Part shown: positions 62,969-64,000 of the stretch, piece after piece
Layout: every line of letters starts with the position of its first letter
Position numbering within the stretch: position 1 is the first letter of the stretch
Origin: an uncultured Mucilaginibacter sp.
Lineage (GTDB): Bacteria > Bacteroidota > Bacteroidia > Sphingobacteriales > Sphingobacteriaceae
Direction: 5' to 3'
DNA length: 64,000 nt
NCBI RefSeq assembly: GCF_913773635.1
Contig: NZ_CAJYGQ010000011.1
Location: 239,330-303,329, forward strand
Position numbers and translations under genes: made by a program
Notes under the pieces: model-generated
The model's database searches: none
The model's input: only the letters and a program-made list of their open reading frames with translations
Told to the model about the DNA's origin: nothing

Positions 62969-63403
62969 TTATTGTGCGCTGATAATTTGTCCAAGAACAT
63001 TATCGATATACTGCTCGGCAAGTACGCCTGTGAGACGTGGCGGCTTGGTCATATCTGCATAGTGCAGCTTGGCAAATACGGTTTCGATTAGCTTGATGGT
63101 TACAATGATGGTGTTCTCTTTGGTTGCAGGTTTACCTTCCTGGACTTCTGTGTACATAACCTCCGTAATGCGGTGCTTAGTCAGTATTTCGAGAAAATCC
63201 TTCTTCTTTTCTAAATACCAAGCCATACGCATAACCTTGCCAAACATCGTAGCTTCTTTATTGAAGGGTGTGAAGTACGGGAAAACGACTTGGGCGACGA
63301 TGATTTTAGGTTCAGGGACAAAAAAGTTATAGTTTACGAACGAAAGGAATGCAGATTTAAACTGCTCGTTGAGTTGTTGACTGAGTTGTGCTAAAGAGTT
63401 CAC
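62969..63403 (-). CDS. Small protein of unknown function
   Basis: The 144-residue product is amphipathic and helical, starting MNSLAQLSQQLNEQFKSAFL, with a hydrophobic VAQVVFPYFTPF stretch, a basic region and the end VLAEQYIDNVLGQIISAQ. No family is recognised. It heads the three-gene unit and follows the structured region at 63481-63606. Confidence 0.68.
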   Translation of the reverse strand: MNSLAQLSQQLNEQFKSAFLSFVNYNFFVPEPKIIVAQVVFPYFTPFNKEATMFGKVMRMAWYLEKKKDFLEILTKHRITEVMYTEVQEGKPATKENTIIVTIKLIETVFAKLHYADMTKPPRLTGVLAEQYIDNVLGQIISAQ

Positions 63404-63480
63404 GGGTTGAAAGATAAATCTGCCACATCAGTCTATATGGCGGTTATAAAGCACGAAAGCGCAGGACTGAACTTAGTCTG

Positions 63481-63606
63481 AGCTTATAGAGGCACCTAGG
63501 AGAGCCCGCACGGCAACAAACAAGTCTTCGCCCTACGCTTGCGCGTGGGCGTTGAACTCGCTTGTTCTTGCTGTGCTGAAAATTTCCTAGGTTTTCTATA
63601 AAAGCT
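63481..63606. repeat. 126-base three-tier palindrome, candidate structured RNA or recombination site
   Basis: The outer arms (63481-63501 with 63585-63606) share a CCTAGG core and pair over about 18 positions with small bulges. The middle arms (63508-63524 with 63561-63576) pair over about 15 positions. An inner hairpin (63529-63538 with 63543-63551) has a GC-rich stem of 9 pairs and the loop TTGC. All three are nested in one axis. It is non-coding. Confidence 0.75.
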
Positions 63607-63719
63607 GAACAAACAAAGCTTAACGCTTTATATCTTAATTATATGTAAGTAATGAATACTGTCTAAAAATGCTCCTCCTGTATTGATGAAAAGCAAAGTT
63701 AAACAGTATTCATTATAAG

Positions 63720-64000
63720 TTAAGCCACTTTCCTCAAGTTTCTTTTAACTGGCTTGGGTTTGTAAGGTATGAGTTCGAAAGTATGATTGTATTTACCACG
63801 CTCCTCCATATATTCGAATAGCTCCGTACATTCTGTTATAACGTTATAGGTTGTCACACAATCTTCAATATTCACGGCCGTATGCTCAACCGATGTGGCC
63901 TTATAAAGAATGCGCATGAACGCTGAAGTCAGCTTTGTAAAATCACCATCGCTATTTTTGCCTCCGCCAAAAACATCAAAACCGAAGTGTATCGTGTACT
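63720..64000 (-). CDS. Unknown protein, 5' truncated by the window edge
   Basis: The frame is open from its stop at 63720 to the right edge; upstream of the internal ATG at 63917 it continues as IHFGFDVFGGGKNSDGDFTK, which looks like real coding sequence, so the gene starts beyond 64000. The visible part has EDCVTTYNVITECTELFEYM and a basic end (KPVKRNLRKVA). No family is recognised. Confidence 0.62.
   Translation of the reverse strand, partial: YTIHFGFDVFGGGKNSDGDFTKLTSAFMRILYKATSVEHTAVNIEDCVTTYNVITECTELFEYMEERGKYNHTFELIPYKPKPVKRNLRKVA

Noticed and set aside
63481..63606. Integron attC site
   Set aside because: It folds like one, but I could not find the conserved RYYYAAC and GTTRRRY core boxes in the right places, and there is no integron integrase or cassette row.

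Overview
The window looks like a chromosome segment of a Bacteroidota bacterium, most likely a Sphingobacteriaceae member close to Mucilaginibacter or Pedobacter. The reasons are a SusC/SusD polysaccharide-utilisation locus with a hybrid two-component regulator, a type IX secretion C-terminal domain next to a PorP/SprF partner, promoters of the Bacteroidota TAnnTTTG type, and reading frames that sit only 4 to 10 bases after such promoters. The genus is an inference from protein style; no rRNA is present.

Bases 1 to about 44370 look like ordinary core chromosome. In order they hold: the 3' part of a methionine-rich multicopper oxidase fused to a beta-barrel tail; a giant MBG-repeat surface protein with a type B sorting domain and its PorP/SprF partner; a TlpA-like thioredoxin; a beta-propeller glycosidase; a trpE-trpG-trpC operon behind a classical tryptophan attenuator; HflX; a mixed-strand set of six glycosyltransferases; an Xaa-Pro aminopeptidase; a major OmpA-like protein; a small membrane protein, RidA and RecG; an M28 peptidase; a GH15 enzyme; and a DisA-like nucleotide-domain protein. 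A polysaccharide-utilisation locus follows (susC, susD, two GH43 enzymes, a clan GH-A glycosidase and a hybrid two-component sensor), which reads as uptake and degradation of an arabinose-containing glycan.

From about 44400 to the end the character changes: lower GC, few recognisable proteins, long non-coding stretches, gene fragments and repeated blocks. A minus-strand 3' half of a tRNA-Val(UAC) gene with its own terminator sits at 44695-44777, as expected for an attachment-site duplicate left by an integrative element lying to its right. I see no integrase or transfer genes in the window, so the element probably continues beyond base 64000. Its cargo includes small secreted or lipoprotein genes, a TPR protein, a short adenine-methylase-like protein, structured non-coding regions and a five-gene minus-strand operon.

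That operon (58972 to 52964) is the most interesting locus: an XRE regulator, HsdM, HsdS with a C-terminal extension, an ABC/SMC-like AAA ATPase and an HNH nuclease, all touching or overlapping. No HsdR is present. It reads as a type I modification module joined to a Septu-like ATPase plus HNH effector. Other points worth a look are the trp attenuator with a visible antiterminator pairing, a palindromic repeat inserted where trpD would be expected, and a 126-base three-tier palindrome at 63481-63606.
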